From Apium graveolens (taxonomy: Eukaryota; Streptophyta; Magnoliopsida; Apiales; Apiaceae), in contig NC_133652.1 in NCBI RefSeq assembly GCF_009905375.1, forward strand, positions 121,789,797-121,853,796: a DNA stretch of 64,000 nucleotides. Direction: 5' to 3'. Positions 46,397 to 56,568 of the stretch are shown here, piece by piece. The notes under the pieces are model-generated. The model saw only the letters and a program-made list of their open reading frames with translations, was not told the DNA's origin and did not search any database. The translations under genes and the position numbers were made by a program. The first letter of the stretch is position 1. The number at the start of each line of letters is the position of its first letter.

Positions 46397-47074
46397 ACAT
46401 TGTATATTGTTTATATATGTTCTTTTTCCCCAGATGATAGTTCTTTATGTTTGAATATAGTACAAATGTACGAAGTAGTTCTTACATTGTAGGCAAGTGT
46501 GTAAGTATCTATATTTTAGTTTATTTATTGTAATTGTTTTAGAACTGCAACTCCGGTAAACGCTTTATAAATTTATTCTTTTCATTTTTTTGGTATAATG
46601 CAATAGTACTAAGAGCAGATATTGTTGTATTGATCGAGCAATCTATGTTATGAATGTTCTAGATAATTATGATTTCACAAGCGAGTAAAATCCTTGACCA
46701 ATTTTAACCTGGTGGACACTATCACATTTCAGTCATATTTTTAATCATGATGAAAATGTAACTTATTTGGACTTGACAAAATGAAATTCTGATCTCATAT
46801 AAGATCTTTAAATTTGTGTTATTCCCTCCATTATTCCGAAATTTGCAGTTATTGTTGATTTTTTTTGTCCAAGGAAAATGAAAAGGTTAGAAAGAATATT
46901 GCAAAATCACTAATGTGATAAGAAGTATGATTCAATGTGTACAGATATGCTAACTAAAATAGAAGCTAACTAAGGCTAATTATAGTTGTTTAGACTGTGC
47001 TTAAACTCAATGTTCAGAGTGATGAAATAGTCCTAGGCAGCTAGCTAACTAGATGATGAAACTGTTATAATGAT
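46397..47074. other. Intergenic region between convergent genes
   Basis: About 0.7 kb between the 3' ends of two convergent genes. AT-rich. TTCCCTCCATTATTCCG at about 46823 looks like a lone MITE end, with no partner seen. Confidence 0.45.
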
Positions 47075-47818
47075 TTACATTCTTCGAGTTAATAACCCGT
47101 ACACCGCGACAAGGGCCATGACAAAGGAATGATCATCAACAAGAGGCTCCAGCTTCAAGCTTAATACGTCTTGTCCTAACAAAACTCCAGAAGAAGATTG
47201 TTTCTGTTTAACATCTGCAACAACTCTTCCTTGATTGTCAGTTATGTTAAACTCAGATTTGCCTGCCAGTCCTCTAATCGTATAAAAACTAGTACTATCA
47301 CATCCCATAGTTACATGATATTGTGGATCTCTTCTCTTCCAGAAGTTGCTGCAGTTTTTAACTTGAAACCTTGGCTTCTCATTCTTTACTTTAGCATCTG
47401 AATTGTAGCCATTCCAGTGCCCAAATCCAAATGATTTCTGCGAAAACGAGCTTTTGGTCAGTGTTTCTTTTAAAGGCAAGCAGAGTTAATGATGCAAATT
47501 TATCCCAGTTTTAATAACAAATATTGAAAATAATCGATGGTTACATTATGTCTGGCATGCTTTGCGATTCTCTGTAAAAAGTACCTTTTGAAACATGGAG
47601 AAGAGGACATTGCCATGAAGATCCATGAGATAAACTTCTCTGCTACACTTGGTACTATAATTGTCAATGCGATAAACAACTTTACCAGATGAATCATAAA
47701 CTGTGAATCCATTTCCATTTGCTACAAGTGATTTCATCCATATTGTATACGTTTTACGACAGTCGCTTAAAGTATGACACGATGAGGAGGAGGGCTTGCA
47801 GGGATACACCTTGGCCAT
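47075..47818 (-). CDS. LURP-one-related (LOR, DUF567) protein
   Basis: Two exons on the minus strand, 47818-47585 (78 codons) and 47437-47075 (121 codons with the TAA), intron phase 0 with GT (47584-47583) and AG. The protein is 198 residues, the usual family length. It shows the LOR pattern: FTVYDSSGKVVYRIDNY, REVYLMDLHGNVLFSM, then YTIRGLAGKSEFNI and a hydrophobic C-terminal helix (FVMALVAVYGLL). The LOR fold is a beta-barrel similar to tubby-like and phospholipid scramblase C-termini. Arabidopsis LURP1 is linked to defence against an oomycete, but most paralogues have no known role, so the specific function here is open. Promoter: a TATA box lies 50 bp upstream. Confidence 0.9.
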
Positions 47819-47867
47819 ATATTGTTAAAGAGATGATATTGTGATCCTTAAGATGGAAACCATTGAG

Positions 47868-47875
47868 TTTATATA
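47868..47875 (-). promoter_or_regulatory. TATA box of the LOR gene
   Basis: Minus strand TATATAAA, about 50 bp before the ATG at 47818, which leaves a 5' UTR of only about 15-20 bp. It is the only good TATA nearby. Confidence 0.6.
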
Positions 47876-49790
47876 GACCTGTGTGGAGTATGTGCGTATA
47901 TTATGTTGAGAGTCTTGTTAGGAGAGCTTGAACAACAAATATACTAAACAACCAGTAATTCAACGTGATGCACATTTTTCACCTTATGCAAAAATCCAAA
48001 GAATCAGAATTTCTGCAGGTAATATACACTTTTTGAGCGGTCAAAAATGCAATGCATCAAAGGCAAGGCAAGTTTGTCTAAACATGTGCAACATTTTATG
48101 AGCTTCTGGTCCCTCTTGACTCTCTATGAATTCTATACGCTTCATTTGACCCTCAATCCCTCGTTATACGTGTGTGCATTTTCCTTATAAATATTAAAGA
48201 ATGCTACTATGAGTCCATGATAATTGTCAAAAAACGAGAAAGTTGATTTCACGGTTTTTAATATTAACTTTAGTACGTTGATGTAATGTGTGAAAGATAA
48301 GAGCATCTTAAACGATGGTAGTTGATTGAGAAGCTTTGCCACATTATAATTTTTTTTTTATATTTTCTGTTTTATATTAACTAGCCTATAACCCGTGCGA
48401 TGCACTGATTGCTTTTAACATTCGATAATTTTTAATAATATATTTATAATATAAATTGAAAAACATAATAAGTTATAACAATATATGTTTTATAATAATT
48501 TGAGACTTGACTGAAAATAAATAATATAATATAATATGTTGTTCACGGGACTCGAGCCCTGTAGAAATTGTTAAAATAAGAATATAAACTGTACCGAGCA
48601 ACTTGTACCGAGCAACCGACTATTTAATAGAGGGTGTTCTGCTTATAATAGTATAGTATAGATAGATTTATGCACTCTTCGTTTTAAAAAACACTCTACT
48701 AATTGATATTTCAAGATGTCAAAATTCAATAATTAAATAAAAAAAACATAATAGACATATATACTCAAATAAATTATATTTAGGAAAATGCTAAATGTAC
48801 AAAATGAGTTATTAAAACAGTTACAAATGCCACATATGGTTGGCTAAATATAAATGGACCCCCCTAATATGACCAATTGAATTTTTTCAATATAGCCAAT
48901 TATTTTTATAATGGGAGGTAGTTTACACCATATTTTATGGGAGGTAGTTTTTAACATTTTGACACTCATTATTTTTATATATTTTATACATGTTAAATTA
49001 TATTTAACATGCTATCATGTAAATGTATTCATAATACCGAAACACTAACAATTTTTTATAATTTACTAATTTTTCCACCAAAGTTGACGCGGTGATTATA
49101 TTTTTGATTTTTTTTTGTTAATTAATTACAAACTCTAATATTTGAAATCCAAACCTCTCACAAAAGAAAAATAACTTAACCATTATACCAATTCTTTGTT
49201 ACCAGATTTTGTGCCTTGCAGAAAGTCAAGCGCATATGTGTGTAATTAATTAATAATTTTTTTATTTTGTTCTTTTATCATTTTTGGGAATAAATAGATT
49301 AAAAGATAATTAGGATTGCTCTGAATGCTTTACTAAGACTATAATATATGTCAAGAAACATAGCCAGTAGTCAATATTCAGGTTCTCATGTAAACTCCCC
49401 CTCTAGGCGTGTGTTCAAATGAAGTGTTAATTCGGCTGCTTGAACACTAATTTTTTTAAAATAAACAGTGTCATAAAGTAGCTACGTTAAGGTCGTTAAT
49501 TCCCCAAGTGGTGGTTTTAGTAATACTAATTAATCAAACGACCCACGGAACAATAGCCTGTCTAATGTGGAATTCTCTGGCATTAATCTTCAGAGCAATT
49601 GAGCAATGTTCCTTTTCCAATGTACTAAAAAGGTTGTATGTCTGTACATCATTCCACATGTGCAAACATCTCCGGTAGGTATAAGTATGGGAGTTCGGTC
49701 TATAAGTTTGGTTCCCGACCAAACATTAATACTTCCAGATTAGAGCTCCAGAACTGCAAATAAATAGAGTCGTTTGTGAATAAAATTCGG
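47876..49790. other. Intergenic, AT-rich, with degraded repeats
   Basis: No gene supported. At 48381-48660 a stretch begins CTAGCCTATAACCCGTGCGATGC and ends in TATAATAGTATAGTATAGAT, a pattern I have seen as a dispersed repeat in plants, class uncertain. Two GTACCGAGCAAC copies lie at about 48591-48616. The rest shows nothing clear. Confidence 0.4.
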
Positions 49791-51543
49791 GATCAGTTTG
49801 TTTAAATAAACTCGGCTCGGCTCGTTTTTTTAAATGAGCCGATCGTGAACATAAAAATAAGCTCGGATAATTAAACGAGCCGAGCTAAGTTTTTTGTATA
49901 TTCCGCTCGGACTCGGCTCGTTCGGCTCGGACTCGTTAACTTGGCTCGGCCCGGATAAATTTTTTATATATAACAAATAATAAATATTTAATAATCACTT
50001 GTATAAAGACTTTAAAAATTTTTAATTAAAATTTAATACTTATTTTAAAGTAAAATGATTAATTTAATTAAAATTTAATATATTTTTAATAATAAATAAA
50101 ATAATTAATTTAATACATATCACTAGAGCTTGATTACTAATTTAAAAAATAATTTCTAATTAAACTTAAACCTAAATTTCACTTCACAATTTTATTAGAG
50201 GAGTCTGTGATAAAATTGAAAAAAATTACGATTTCAAATAAATTAAAATAGCCAGTTGTAAAATTAAATTATAATATTATACTATTTATATGAAAAAAGA
50301 TAAAATAATTTTTAATAATTTTATTTCTCGACCACTCAAAGGGGCTTACTTCCTTTATTTTATTTTATGTCTTTTCAAATCTAAACCAATTTAAGTGAAA
50401 CAAATGTGTATCAATAGTGTTCAAAACTCAGTTTGCAACCCTCAACTTCAACCCGCCAATTAGAAAGCACCCATTCGACAGTTATTATTAAAAAAGTAAG
50501 GGGTAGAATGAGAATTTCAGTAAAATATTAACTAAACTAATTTTTTTATTTTTCAGATTATATTAAAAATTGAATTTATTATTATAGCTATAAAATAATA
50601 TCTTTAAATTTTTTGAATAATATTATATAGTTGAGTTTTGAATTTTAGTAATATTATTAATGCCAAAAATTATATAATTCTACCAAAATTAAATTCAAAA
50701 TAATTTTTTTTATATATATTTTATATATATTTAATTTAATGTAATTATTTCATTTTAAAGTCTTTGACGTCGTTATGATTTTAAAGTGCATTTAATGAAA
50801 ATATTCTGATCAATATTAATATTTAATATACAAGAAATCATTTTTATAAATATTTTAACTTATTTTTGAAATTCTAACTAAAATTTATTTACATTTTAAA
50901 ATAAAGTTCCTTTTTACCCCTTATTATTTTAATTATAATTTGCAAAAGGGTGCATACTGAATTAGTAAGTTGAAGTTGAGGGGTGCAAGTTGTATTTTCG
51001 AAAGTTCTGGTACAAAATTATTTTTTCAACTTTGTTTGAGGGTGTAAAATGCAATTTTCTCTATTAAAAATTACTAAATCTTTGACAATCGACATCAATA
51101 ATTTAAAATTAATGTACGATTTCTAAAGTTATGAATGTTTCAATAATTTAAAATAAAATTGATTTTGTTCTCAAAACTCGACTTGTGAAATAAATTGATA
51201 AAATTATATGGATTAAGAAACAAGTGTAGAGTGTGAGTGTGCGTGTATAATTGTAAGATGAAACTTGTATTTTAATCTCCATATAACTTATAAAATTATA
51301 AATTATACCTTAAACTTTGTCGATTAAAAAATATATAAATGCGAACTATTCGTGGACAACTCAACTCGGCTCGAGTTTGGCTCAGCTCGGTTGTTCGTGA
51401 GCAAACTCGTGTTCGGTTCGGCTCGACTTGTTTGTAAACGAGCCGATTGTGAACATTTTTTTTGGCTCGGTTTTTAAACTCGGCTCGACTCGTTTTAAAA
51501 AAAAGTTATGCTCGGCTCGGCTCGGTTCTGTTCGTTTGCAGCT
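49791..51543. repeat. GGCTCG-rich arrays flanking an AT-rich core
   Basis: Two arrays of GGCTCGGCTCG-type repeats, at about 49808-49956 and 51362-51540, border about 1.4 kb of AT-rich, non-coding DNA. Both share the phrase GAGCCGATYGTGAACAT in the same direction (about 49836 and 51441) and inverted GGCTCG/CGAGCC pairs. This resembles GAGCCGAGCT-type non-autonomous DNA elements of plants. Ends and TSD not resolved. Confidence 0.5.
50421..51000. mobile_element. MITE with long terminal inverted repeats
   Basis: Left end from about 50421 (TTTGCAACCCTCAACTTCAA) and right end to about 51000 (TTGAAGTTGAGGGGTGCAA) are inverted copies over about 45-50 bp, including AAAGCACCC / GGGTGCATA. About 580 bp, AT-rich, non-coding. 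No clear TSD. It sits inside the GGCTCG-bordered stretch. Confidence 0.65.
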
Positions 51544-51769
51544 CTTTCCTCCATCCCAAATCAGTTGTTACATTTGAATTTTGTACGTAATTTAAGTTAT
51601 CTTAATCGCATATCTCTATTAATTATTTTCAAATTTTCCTTTTTAAATAAAAGTTTAAGATTTAAACTTTTGTTCACATTTTTTTAAATAATGAAAAGAA
51701 CTATACGGTCAAGTCACTTTAAAATACGCATAAAAATAAAAAAATACAACTAATTTAAGACGAGGAGAG
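51544..51769. mobile_element. Stowaway-like MITE, degraded
   Basis: Ends TTTCCTCCATCCCAAATCAG and, inverted, TAATTTAAGACGAGGAGAG, about 226 bp. A TA follows the right end but the left flank is not TA, so one end is altered. Confidence 0.5.
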
Positions 51770-51836
51770 TATATAAAATTCGAATTTAACCGAACCGTCC
51801 CAGTTCTAAATTATCAACAAAATATTTTTAAGGACT

Positions 51837-52182
51837 AAGGTCATTGGTAGATATGAAAAGTGTGTACTACTAATTGGATGGTCAGTCATGTGACAGGTGC
51901 AAGGTTCGATTTCGCTCTCTAACTGTAAAAGGGTTTTATATCAAAGTGCGCATTATTATTGTCGGAAACTAAGATTATTGGTAGAAATGAAACGTGTGCA
52001 CTACAAATTTGATGGCCAGTGTAGTCTCGTGACAGGTGCAAGGTTCGATTTCGCTCTCTAACTGTAAAAAAGTTTATTGTCGGAAAATAAGGTCATTGGT
52101 AGAAATGAAAAGTGTGCACTACTAATTGGATGGTCAGTCCTGTTACAGGTGCAAGGTTCGATTTCGCTCTCTAACTGTAAAA
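51837..52182. repeat. Triplicated repeat with a B-box-like motif
   Basis: Three head-to-tail units of about 95-135 bp start at 51837, 51971 and 52089. Each has GGTCATTGGTAGAAATGAAA (or a variant), GACAGGTGCAAGGTTCGATT, and TCGCTCTCTAACTGTAAAA. GGTTCGATT resembles a tRNA-type B box, so a SINE origin is possible, but no A box or poly-A tail is clear. Unit 1 carries a 20-bp scar of the MITE that follows unit 3. Confidence 0.7.
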
Positions 52183-52551
52183 GGGTTTTATATCAAAGTT
52201 CCCACAATTCCAAGTGGCTACTCGATATTTACAAGAACTCGTTTTGACCATTATAATTACTATATATCATTTTGATAAAATTTGAAAAAAAATTGACCTA
52301 AAATTTAGTGAACCGATGATGGATTTGTTATATTAATTAATAACAAAAAAACATAACGTACCTTTTTGTAATTCAAGTGGGTCACACATTATTTACCGAT
52401 TACGATTTCGTTAATTTTCATATATATTTTTTTCAAGATTTAATCACGTGATATATATTTTAATTTTAGCGGTCAAAATGAGTTTCCGTGGAGATCGAGT
52501 AGCCACTTGATAATTTTTGACAGGAACATTGGACACTTTGATATAAAACCC
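52183..52551. mobile_element. MULE-like MITE with 10-bp TSD
   Basis: 369 bp with ends GGGTTTTATATCAAAG and CTTTGATATAAAACCC. The inverted similarity continues with gaps to about 75 bp (AAGTGGCTACTCGAT / ATCGAGTAGCCACTT). The perfect duplication AACTGTAAAA is at 52173-52182 and 52552-52561. TSD length and long TIR suggest the Mutator superfamily. Confidence 0.82.
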
Positions 52552-52702
52552 AACTGTAAAATGTTGGGGAATTATTTTGATATTCCTTAACGTTATTCGT
52601 AACCTTGCACATTCATTCCGCTCTCCAAATAATACATATTGGGAGATTAATATTAGTTTATGTTGTCAATAACTTTACACGTTGATGCTACATACTCTAC
52701 GG

Positions 52703-53484
52703 TAGGGGTGAGCGCGGGTCGGTTCGGTTCAGTTTTATGATAAAAACAAAACCGAAATCGCATACCTTCGGTTTTTAAAATTGAAAACCGTAACCGAGCC
52801 GACGATTCGGTTTCAGTTTCAAAATTATCGGTTTCGGTTATAATCGGTTCGATTTCGGTTTCAAAATCGCACAAAATAAATATAATAATTGAAAAATTAT
52901 GCATTTTTATTTTAGCCCAAAAAATATATTTAATTATTCAGATACTACTAAGATTGTTATGAAAAATGTAGAGTGGAGATACTTGTAATGTAAAGAAAAA
53001 AGAAAAAAATATTAATGGCAAATATAGATTAATGATCTAGCTAAAAAGAAATTAATTTTCACTCTGATTACATGTGAACATTATAACATCTGCTTAAAAA
53101 TGAAAAGGAATTGCAGCACTGTGTCTGTGAGACAGAACATGTATTGCTCACCAATCCTGCTCATAATTTGGTATATGGAAATGGCATTACCTGGAAAATA
53201 CCGAAACTCTCGAAGAAAATAAATTCATCATAGTATCAGACTAACAGTCATATTCATTCATATGATCACACCAGTTTCCCTAAGATCATAGGCTATAATC
53301 ATACTATTTATATGTATATGAATTATCAGATCGGTTCGGTTTTAACATATAACTGGAACCGAATAATTGATTTCAGTTTCAATTTTTATTTTTTCGGTTT
53401 CAGATTGGTTCAGTTTTTCGCGGTTCGGTTGTTATCGGTTTCGGGTCCGGTTTCGATTATATTTCGGTTTTTTGCTCAGCCCTA
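52703..53484. mobile_element. hAT-like non-autonomous element
   Basis: 782 bp with ends TAGGGGTGAGC and GCTCAGCCCTA, and flanks CTCTACGG (52695-52702) and CTCTTCAG (53485-53492), an 8-bp duplication with two mismatches. Both arms are rich in CGGTTCGGTT and TTTCGGTTTC repeats. The middle (about 52880-53300) lacks them and looks like unrelated sequence. No transposase. Confidence 0.8.
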
Positions 53485-53640
53485 CTCTTCAGTGATATTT
53501 GCTCGTACTGATTCTTATTGATAATGTTTAATTTAAAATTAACGGGATTAAACACTTATGTAGTGGTGTGAAGCTTAAATTTGAAAGTGAGTTCAAAGCG
53601 TTTATGCAATGATGTGGGAATTATATTATTTAATTAAAAT

Positions 53641-54236
53641 TGTTATATATATATGATAAAAGTAGAGAGACAAAATAAACAATTAGGGTTTTACTATAAT
53701 ACTTAATAATCAAGATATATGTCTCAATGTTTATATAATAACCAGTTACAAGCTAAATTATGAAAACACCCTTAATATAATATATCACTTATAATATATA
53801 ATAAATATATATTCTAACACCCCCCCTCAAACTCACGATGTTACAACATTAAGCATTGAGAGTTTGTCAGACAAGAACCGGAAGCGCGAAATCGAACGAG
53901 TTTTGTTAAAAATATCTGCAATTTGAAATGAAAAAGAGACATAAGGTAAGGTGATAGTACCCTGCTGCAAGTGATGATGGGTAATATGACAATCAATCTC
54001 AATATGTTTAGTGCGTTCATGAAAAACAGAATTACGAGCAATATAAACTACAATCTTATTATTGGAATGTAGCGGAGTAGGATGAGTAATCTTAATACCC
54101 AATTCTGCAAGCAACCAACGTAACCAAACAACCTCATATGTAGTAGAAGCCACTGCACGATACACAACTTCCGAAAATGATCGAAAAATAACATATTGTT
54201 TTGCATTTCAGGCATAAATAAAAGAATCAGGAGATT
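53641..54236 (-). mobile_element. 3' end of a short-LTR copia element (Ale/Retrofit-like), truncated
   Basis: On the minus strand: RNase H C-terminus, then the polypurine tract (complement of 53820-53829, TTGAGGGGGG), then the 3' LTR 53641-53819 (179 bp, TGTTAGAATATA to TATAACA). The short LTR with TTATATAAAC and AAAACCCTAATTG fits small copia lineages. Its 5' side is lost at about 54236, where an Athila LTR fragment begins. Confidence 0.8.
53833..54165 (-). pseudogene. copia RNase H C-terminal fragment
   Basis: Reads YRAVAST, then WLRWLLAELG, LHSNNK (usual Asp-Asn-Lys changed to Asn-Asn-Lys) and ERTKHIEIDCH, then IADIFNK. This is the standard end of copia pol. Upstream traces extend to about 54230. 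Non-functional. Confidence 0.85.
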
Positions 54237-55116
54237 TAATATTATTTTGGTGCTAAATTGGTGTTAGGATGGTGCTCAGAAAGATTGCTCAAGGATTGCC
54301 AACTCAAACCAGCCAAGAAAACAGGAAAATAAAGATTTTCCAGAAGGTCAGCACGCCCGCGCTGTGGTAGCGCGCGCCCGCGCCGAAGATGCAGAATTGC
54401 AGCGCACCCGCGCTTGTGAAGCACGCGGCCGCGCCGGGTCGATTTCCAGGAATCCTGTTTCTACTACAATTCTGATTTTCTGGACTTCTAATCTGCATGG
54501 GCTGCTATGTAATGTTAACTTAAGATCGTGTTTAAAGAGGAGACATAACAGACCTTAAGGAGAGATCGACGAGAAGACCTATAGCACAATTCAACGAAGG
54601 CGAAGAAGACCTAATTTATTCTTGTGATTCTTTGTTCTAAGTTGTAATCTTGGATGCTCGTTTCTTGTTTGTTGAACCTATACTCTTGTTACGTAGTTGG
54701 TTTATTATTTATTCAGTATAAAGACTACGTTTATTATACCATGCTTTCATCGGAACCCACGTTGATGATGAGTCCGATTATCGGCTAATCGTTATCACGG
54801 GGTTCTAGCGGGTTTACTTATGGATTTATTTAGTTAATATGTTTTGATGCCTTAGTGTGTGGTGATTGTATGATATCCTAGTATTGGTTGTGCTTATTTG
54901 TCTTATGAGCGTTGCGAACTTATAAGATAGTGTGTTAATCTCTATTGAAACGAAAGTGAATATAGGGGTTTAGAACTTTCCATGCTAGCATAGGTTCATG
55001 TATTTGATATGCATGATTCGTAGGTAATTTTAACCATTTTACTTGCCCTATGTAATCAAGATAGATAACTTGTGTATTAAACCGTTATGTTGTCAAATTC
55101 TATAGACATATAGGGT
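54237..55116 (+). repeat. Athila-family LTR fragment in plus orientation
   Basis: Reverse complement of the LTR at 19153-20562. GTGTTAGGATGGTG (54263), the GC-rich module (54350-54442), CATGCTTTCATCGGAACCCACGTTGATG (about 54742) and CTATAGACATATAGGG (55100) all match in reverse. The first about 170 bp of the LTR are missing and the last about 430 bp are cut off at 55116 by a second LTR start. Confidence 0.8.
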
Positions 55117-55305
55117 TGTTAGTCGCTAAACACGCACTAATAATCCACGCAAGTATACGCGATTGCAAGTAATATAGAATTATTTCTAGTTTGTTCCCAC
55201 ATAGACTGGTTTAGGTTAACTTTGTAATTTATGCACTTATGCAACAATGATATGGCTATTATTCAATTCTAAGACGAATAACAATATGGGTTTTGATTAT
55301 ACTAC
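55117..55305 (-). repeat. Second Athila-family LTR start, opposite orientation
   Basis: TGTTAGTCGCTAAACACGC begins at 55117 and matches 19153 onward in the forward sense for about 190 bp, until copia-3 begins. It probably marks an Athila copy that inserted in the LTR of another copy. Confidence 0.78.
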
Positions 55306-56133
55306 TGTTAGGAATATGTTGTGTACTTGATGATAAACTAAACAAAATACCTTAGTAAATTTAACTTAGTGAATTTTGTAGCACCCGAAGGATGATCAAT
55401 TATAGTCCCGACGGATGATTCAATATAGTCCCGACGGATGATTCAATATAGTCCCGACGGATGACTAATTGATATCCATCGGGTGAGTAGCTTATGTAAC
55501 AATAAAGTCATGTAGCACATTTCTGCAAACAACTTTGTATAGTTTCCGTAGTAGCTTATGAGTCATGGAGAATGCTAGTAGATGTGCATAATAGGTTGAT
55601 TAAATGTAAATATAAGATGTCTTGTAATTCTGCACAAATGAAATGGAGTCAAGTGATAAATGGCTACCCGACGGATGATTAACAAAGCTACCCGACGGAT
55701 GATCAACAAGGCAACCCGACGGATAACAAGCATGTACCCAACGGATGATCAATTCAAACATCTGTTGATAGTGACAACACATTCACATGAATTGGGTGTT
55801 TGTAAAAGGATTGTGGCATCCTGTTTAACAGGAAATGAAGAACAAAGAAGCATTACCATTTCCATGCAAGATTAAGAAGATTTTCAAAGGTACTGGAATA
55901 GAGTAGTGAAGTAGCATGGAGTTTGAATTGATAGTTTTGTTTTATTATCCTGTCTTATTACCATGTAAACTTGGTGGTATATAAACCAAGTGTAGCTAGT
56001 AGAACAAACAATCAAGCAAACACTTTTAGAAGAAAAATAGAAAAAGCTGTAACTGTTAAGAATTTCTCTGTAGTTTATTTGTTCACTTGTAAAGCAACTG
56101 TGAGACAATTTGTTCTACACAGAGTTCTTAATT

Positions 56134-56184
<51 letters not shown>

Positions 56185-56403
56185 GTGGATACTTTCAAAT
56201 CCACCAGAAAGTTTTAAAGACTTGTGTTTTTATTACTTTGTGTTTTTGATTTATTTAACTTGCGATTCCGCACCTTGCAAATCAAATCACTTATATATAT
56301 ATATATAGTTTGAGTTAGAACATTTTATAGTTCAAGAAAAAGTTTGCTAGAATTATATTCAACCCCCTTTCTGTAATTCTTGCTACATTGTTAGGGACTA
56401 ACA
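55306..56403 (+). repeat. copia-3 5' LTR with CCGACGGAT array
   Basis: 1098 bp with perfect ends TGTTAG and CTAACA. Eight or nine copies of CCGACGGATGAT-like motifs (one reversed) lie at 55388-55480 and 55664-55750, upstream of a TATA box at 55978-55985 (TATATAAA). An (AT)n run is at 56138-56180. Confidence 0.85.
55978..55985 (+). promoter_or_regulatory. TATA box in copia-3 LTR
   Basis: TATATAAA in the context GGTATATAAACCAAG, about 230 bp after the last CCGACGGAT motif. Confidence 0.65.
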
Positions 56404-56405
56404 AT

Positions 56406-56417
56406 TGGTATCAGAGC
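56406..56417 (+). other. copia-3 primer-binding site
   Basis: TGGTATCAGAGC, two bases after the LTR end; complementary to initiator tRNA-Met. Confidence 0.9.
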
Positions 56418-56463
56418 AAGCTCTTGAAGCACAAAGAGTTTAAAGATCACAACAAACAACAAG

Positions 56464-56541
56464 ATGAACAAGAAGGATGTTGGAGTCAAGATTCCTTTTC
56501 TGGAAAAAGATGATTACCATCACTGGAAGTCAAGATGTCTC
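56464..56541 (+). pseudogene. copia-3 gag, first about 26 codons
   Basis: Begins MNKKDVGVKIPFLEKDD and runs to an AT repeat. Truncated by the following insertion. Typical copia gag opening with HHWKSR. Confidence 0.7.
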
Positions 56542-56568
56542 TATATATATAAATATATATATATATAA

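Larger units (their letters stand above)
55306..56568 (+). mobile_element. copia-3: LTR, PBS and start of gag
   Basis: Plus-strand copia 5' end: LTR 55306-56403, PBS 56406-56417, and gag ATG at 56464 (MNKKDVGVKIPFLEKDDYHH), cut off about 56541 in an AT repeat, where the chromovirus LTR follows. Gag wording is like SIRE gag here (MNTQKISSIKIPIF), so it is probably the same broad lineage. Confidence 0.82.

Noticed and set aside
47500..47718. Alternative minus-strand ORF overlapping the LOR gene intron
   Set aside because: Different frame from the LOR protein and no family match; the two-exon model gives the full conserved protein.
51890..51915. A tRNA gene at the GGTTCGATT motif
   Set aside because: No A box, no anticodon stem or cloverleaf could be drawn; it is part of a triplicated repeat.
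54364..54558. Plus-strand Arg/Ala-rich ORF and its minus-strand counterparts
   Set aside because: Shadow of the same GC-rich LTR module.
56138..56180. ORF through the (AT)n run giving an IYIYIY peptide
   Set aside because: Microsatellite translation inside an LTR.
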